Shown here in pieces: positions 43,846-46,967 of a stretch of 46,967 bases of DNA. The DNA is from Bacillota bacterium (lineage in GTDB: Bacteria; Bacillota_I; Bacilli_A; Izemoplasmatales; Hujiaoplasmataceae): NCBI GenBank assembly GCA_018818595.1, contig JAHIRM010000035.1, positions 1 through 46,967 on the forward strand, given 5' to 3'. Within the stretch, counting starts at the first letter, position 1. Each line of letters starts with the position of its first letter. Both the position numbers and the translations under genes were made by a program. The notes under the pieces were generated by a model. The model did no database searches and had not been told where the DNA came from. It saw only the letters and a program-made list of their open reading frames with translations.

Positions 43846-43869
43846 TTATTACTAAAGGAGATGGTTTTT

Positions 43870-45282
43870 TTGAAACCTGATTATGAAAAAAAAACCAAAA
43901 TGATTTTAAATGATAACCCCATGTGGAAAGGAATTATTGCTTTAAGCATTCCTGTCTTTTTGGTTAATATTCTAAAAACACTACATGATGTTGTCGATGG
44001 AATTTTTTTAGGACAGGTACCAGATGTTGATGGAGTATCTATTTCTACATCTATGCAAAGCGCAGTAGCTTTAACCTGGCCAATCTTTTTTATTTTTATT
44101 TCATTTGGAATTGGATTAAGTGTTGCAGGCAACGCTTTAATAGGCCAATACGTAGGAAATAATGACAAATTTAATGCTGCAAAATATGCTTCAAACACGA
44201 TTATATTATCAGTATTTTTAGGTGTTGTATTTACTACAGTTTTATTTATTTTTACTCCAAATATTTTATCTTTAATGGGTGCTACCGGGTTAGAACTAGA
44301 CTACGCAATAACATATCTAAGAATTAGAAGTTTTGAACTTCCTTTTCTATTTTTATCATTTGGGTTTCAAGCCGTCCGTCAATCAACTGGTGATACAGTT
44401 ACCCCTGTTAGTATTAGTGCAATAAGTATTTGCATTAATATTATTTTAACTCCAATATTAATTTTCGGATTTAATATGGGTATTAGAGGCGCAGCGATTT
44501 CCACTTTAATTGCTAATATTCTTATGACTCCATTCATTTTATATTATTTTATAAAACCTAAAAACGGAATTAAAGTCATTCTTAAAAAAGAAATATTCAG
44601 CATGAAAATAATCAAAGATATTTTTAGAATTGCCATTCCAGCCTCTACTGGACAAGCAATTCAAGCTTTGGGTTTTGTTATATTAAATTCAATGATATAT
44701 TCGTTTGGAAAGGAAGTTTCTGCGGCCTTTTATATAGGGAATAGAATTAACTCTTTGATAATGTTTCCTGTTTCTGCAATAAGTTCAATTGTAGCTATAT
44801 ATATTGCCCAAAATGTCGGAGCCGGAAATATTCCTAGAGCTAAGCAGGCATTTAAAACAGGAATGTTCTTAGGAGTTACTTTAATGGGAATTGGAGCATT
44901 ATTTATTGTTCCATTTCGATTTATGTTAGTAGGATTGTTTAATCATGATCCAGCTACAGTTGCGTTAGCAGCGGAATATACTTTGTATCTACATATCGGA
45001 TTACCGTTAATGGGTATTTTTCAGACATATTTAGCTACTTTCCAAGGAAGCGGAGATACAAAAAAAGCCTTTGTTATGGCCGTTATTAGACTATGGATTT
45101 TTAGATTACCATTAGTTTTACTATCAATGAAATATACTCAGTTAGGGCCAGCAGGAATTTGGTATTCAATACTAGTAAGTAATGTTATTATGGTTTTCGT
45201 TGGAATGTTTCTTTATTCAAAAATGGAATTTCGACCTAAAATTAGAGAAATGAATCCTGAAAAGCAAGAAGTTTTGGTATAA
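43870..45282 (+). CDS. MATE family efflux transporter
   Basis: MATE proteins export drugs or metabolites in exchange for sodium ions or protons. About twelve membrane helices form two homologous halves; the first starts at IIALSIPVFLVNILKTLHDVVDGIFLGQ and the second at IFRIAIPASTGQAIQALGF. The 470-residue length is normal. The start is most likely TTG 43870, nine bases after AAGGAG. An ATG at 43861 abuts that site, and a start at 43828 would lie inside the terminator hairpin. The exported substrate cannot be inferred. Confidence 0.9.
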   Translation: MKPDYEKKTKMILNDNPMWKGIIALSIPVFLVNILKTLHDVVDGIFLGQVPDVDGVSISTSMQSAVALTWPIFFIFISFGIGLSVAGNALIGQYVGNNDKFNAAKYASNTIILSVFLGVVFTTVLFIFTPNILSLMGATGLELDYAITYLRIRSFELPFLFLSFGFQAVRQSTGDTVTPVSISAISICINIILTPILIFGFNMGIRGAAISTLIANILMTPFILYYFIKPKNGIKVILKKEIFSMKIIKDIFRIAIPASTGQAIQALGFVILNSMIYSFGKEVSAAFYIGNRINSLIMFPVSAISSIVAIYIAQNVGAGNIPRAKQAFKTGMFLGVTLMGIGALFIVPFRFMLVGLFNHDPATVALAAEYTLYLHIGLPLMGIFQTYLATFQGSGDTKKAFVMAVIRLWIFRLPLVLLSMKYTQLGPAGIWYSILVSNVIMVFVGMFLYSKMEFRPKIREMNPEKQEVLV

Positions 45283-45283
45283 T
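45278..45283 (+). promoter_or_regulatory. Possible extended -10 promoter of the phosphodiesterase gene
   Basis: TATAAT preceded by TGG (an extended -10) overlaps the end of the MATE gene. There is no clear -35 box. Confidence 0.35.
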
Positions 45284-45302
45284 ACAGTAAGGTGGTGGTG
45301 AA

Positions 45303-46427
45303 TTGAAACCAATCCAATTTCCAAATTATTCAAATTCTATTATGAATGTCACGATCTCAATTTTAAAACAGTATGGAATACAATCGATATATCCTTCAAT
45401 TGCTGTTCTAGATAAAGAGTTAGAAAAAAATTATAAGAATATAGTATATATTTTGATAGATGCTTTGGGGGATTCCATTTTAAAGAGACATAGTGACGTT
45501 GCTCAAAGCTTGATAAAGGATCAAATCTCAACAATTACATCTGTTTTCCCTCCAACAACCGTTGCTGCGACCACTTCTGTATTAACTGGGTTGCAGCCAA
45601 TAGAAACTGGTTGGTTAGGATGGTGTCAATATGTGAAAGAAGAAAATAAAAATGTTATATTTTTTACTAACAAAGATTATTACGATGATAAAACAGTTTT
45701 TAACTATAATGTTAGCGAAAAAAATGTTCCGGTTCAAAAAATATATGAATTGATTGAACAGGCAAACTTAGATGTTTCTACACGAGAAATTTTCCCTGCA
45801 TTTCGAGATGCAAATCATGATTCTTTTTTAAAACAATGCAAAACCATTATTGAGACTTGCCAAGAAAAAGGCAAACATTTTATTTATACCTATTGGGATA
45901 AGTTAGATACCTATATGCACGAGTTTGGGCCAGGATCTGTTGAAGCTCATAAAATGCTTGATTCCATTAACAAAGGATACGAATATTTAAAAGATAAAAT
46001 TGATGAAGATACAATGATTATTTTAATCGCCGATCATGGACAAATTGATGTTTTACCAATAGAATTTCGAAAATATACCGATTTGTGGAACACTTTTGTT
46101 CACGAACCTTCAGTGGAGTCTAGAGCTACAGCTTTTTTTATTAAGGAAAATAAAAAAGATGAATTCGAAAGATTATTTAATAACTATTTTCGAGAATATT
46201 TTGTTTTATATAAAACAGAAGAAGTTATAAAGATGAATCTATTTGGTGTAGGAAAAGAACATCCAAAATTTCGAGAATTTTTAGGAGATTATTTTGCGAT
46301 AGCAACTGATAATTATTATTTTAAGATGGATAAAAGCAATTTTAGAATGAAAGGACAACATTCTGGGCTTTTAAGCGAAGAAATGATTGTTCCATTAATA
46401 ATGTTTTCTAAGAAAAAAGAAGCCTAA
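45303..46427 (+). CDS. Alkaline-phosphatase-superfamily phosphodiesterase
   Basis: The protein matches type I phosphodiesterase/nucleotide pyrophosphatases, which use two metal ions and a Thr nucleophile. Asp53 in YILIDALGD, the Thr pair 85-86 in FPPTTVAATT, Asp and His in YWDKLDTYMHEFGPG, Asp-His in IADHGQ and a late His in KGQHSGL give the full metal site. There is no signal peptide or membrane helix, so it is cytoplasmic, unlike many homologues. The start is a TTG after AAGGTGGTGG. The substrate is unknown. Confidence 0.85.
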   Translation: MKPIQFPNYSNSIMNVTISILKQYGIQSIYPSIAVLDKELEKNYKNIVYILIDALGDSILKRHSDVAQSLIKDQISTITSVFPPTTVAATTSVLTGLQPIETGWLGWCQYVKEENKNVIFFTNKDYYDDKTVFNYNVSEKNVPVQKIYELIEQANLDVSTREIFPAFRDANHDSFLKQCKTIIETCQEKGKHFIYTYWDKLDTYMHEFGPGSVEAHKMLDSINKGYEYLKDKIDEDTMIILIADHGQIDVLPIEFRKYTDLWNTFVHEPSVESRATAFFIKENKKDEFERLFNNYFREYFVLYKTEEVIKMNLFGVGKEHPKFREFLGDYFAIATDNYYFKMDKSNFRMKGQHSGLLSEEMIVPLIMFSKKKEA

Positions 46428-46456
46428 TGAGGGAGACCCTCATTAGGCTTCTTTTA
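46420..46456. terminator. Strong bidirectional terminator
   Basis: AAGCCTAATGAGGG and CCCTCATTAGGCTT form a perfect 14-bp stem with an AGA loop, flanked by A and T tracts. It overlaps the stop codon of the phosphodiesterase gene and also serves mgsA on the minus strand. Confidence 0.92.
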
Positions 46457-46819
46457 TTAATTTAATGCATGAATGATTAATTCACCAGTAGAGATATTTG
46501 TCGCTAAAGGGATTTTATAAACATCACTAAGACGTAATAGAGCAGACACATCAGGTTCGTGAGGTTGAGCTGTTAGAGGATCTCTAAAAAAGAATATTAA
46601 ATCAATCTTTCCGTTTGCGATTCTGGCCCCGATCTCTTGATCGCCCCCTAAAGGGCCGCTTCTAAAGCATTTTATGTTTAAACCAGTAGCTTCAATAATT
46701 CTTTTTCCAGTAGTACCAGTAGCGTATAAATCGTGTTTTTCTAATACATCTTTATATTTTGCAGCGAATTCTAACATTTCTTGTTTCATTTTATCATGAG
46801 CTATCAAAGCAATTTTCAT
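46457..46819 (-). CDS. mgsA: Methylglyoxal synthase
   Basis: MgsA converts dihydroxyacetone phosphate to methylglyoxal and phosphate, a glycolytic bypass. The N-terminal [21 protein letters not shown], the catalytic loop [14 protein letters not shown] with its Asp, and [20 protein letters not shown] are family hallmarks. The 120-residue length is usual, without the C-terminal extension of the E. coli enzyme. GAGGAG precedes the ATG with good spacing. Confidence 0.96.
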   Translation of the reverse strand: MKIALIAHDKMKQEMLEFAAKYKDVLEKHDLYATGTTGKRIIEATGLNIKCFRSGPLGGDQEIGARIANGKIDLIFFFRDPLTAQPHEPDVSALLRLSDVYKIPLATNISTGELIIHALN

Positions 46820-46911
46820 ATAGAGATCTCCTCGTATAATATGTAGTGTAGTTTTAGGTTTTACCTATCTACATATTAATTATTTATAAGTTTGAAGTCC
46901 TAGTGTTATAA

Positions 46912-46967
46912 TTAAGTCAAGATGTAACCAGAAGAATCTGCTTCATCTCCTTGCACTTCTAGGTGCC
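46912..46967 (-). CDS. Possible C-terminal end of an upstream gene
   Basis: A minus-strand frame enters from the window edge and ends at a TAA at 46914-46912, reading HLEVQGDEADSSGYILT at its end. Codon choice looks coding-like, but 18 codons are too few to identify a product. It would lie about 90 bases upstream of mgsA. Confidence 0.3.
   Translation of the reverse strand, partial: HLEVQGDEADSSGYILT

Noticed and set aside
43828-43869. Longer N-terminus for the MATE protein
   Set aside because: It would begin within the tRNA terminator hairpin, whereas AAGGAG lies just before the TTG at 43870.
43870-44198. Minus-strand open frame opposite the MATE gene, and similar long frames opposite other genes (for example 6441-6875, 38787-39101)
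   Set aside because: They lie wholly opposite well-supported genes, lack ribosome binding sites and show no family features.

Overview
The window is AT-rich DNA (roughly one third G+C by eye) with Firmicutes-style signals: AGGAGG ribosome binding sites, TTG and GTG starts, TTGACA/TATAAT promoters and U-tailed hairpin terminators. TGA is used as a stop (for example at the ends of the genes at 11344 and 26212), so this is not the Mycoplasma code. Surface proteins are lipoproteins or are held by a C-terminal membrane segment. With two amino-acid fermentation pathways this suggests an anaerobic fermenter of the Mollicutes-related Bacilli (Izemoplasmatales-like). That placement is inference, not proof.

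Layout. 1-4570: the RNA-binding protein Tex, an acetyltransferase, a membrane protein and two tRNA-Ser genes. 4571-9517: a small glycan operon with a GH127 hydrolase, an MFS transporter split by a frameshift, and a GH2 hydrolase. 9652-12966: a membrane protein, a second acetyltransferase, a nitrilase-family hydrolase and a nucleoside phosphorylase. 13191-22869: an alpha-glucan system with MalF, MalG, a DUF1189 protein, a binding lipoprotein, a GH13 lipoprotein and, on the other strand, a membrane-anchored pullulanase. 23129-24172: MutY.

24241-33630: a lysine-fermentation operon. In order it holds a MaoC-type hydratase, CoA-transferase A and B, Kal, Kce, Kdd, KamA, a KamB-like P-loop protein, KamD, KamE and a PduO-type cobalamin adenosyltransferase. 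It is led by a perfect consensus promoter and a lysine riboswitch whose P1 stem shares its 3' strand with an intrinsic terminator. That geometry predicts an ON switch: lysine turns on its own degradation.

33679-43171: a glutamate-fermentation operon by the methylaspartate route. It holds GlmS, GlmL, GlmE, methylaspartate ammonia-lyase and a complete citrate-lyase-type complex with its maturation enzymes (CitD, CitE, CitF, CitC, CitXG), which in this context is most likely citramalate lyase. A cre-like site sits on its predicted transcription start. The adenosyltransferase between the two operons can supply adenosylcobalamin to both B12 mutases, KamDE and GlmES.

43172-46967: a T-rich spacer, tRNA-Val and tRNA-Thr, a MATE transporter, an alkaline-phosphatase-superfamily phosphodiesterase and methylglyoxal synthase on the minus strand.

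Regulatory reading. cre-type sites at the malF, malE, pulA and glmS promoters suggest one carbon-catabolite circuit covering starch use and glutamate fermentation, while the lysine operon answers to lysine itself. No mobile element, CRISPR array, prophage or rRNA gene was seen.
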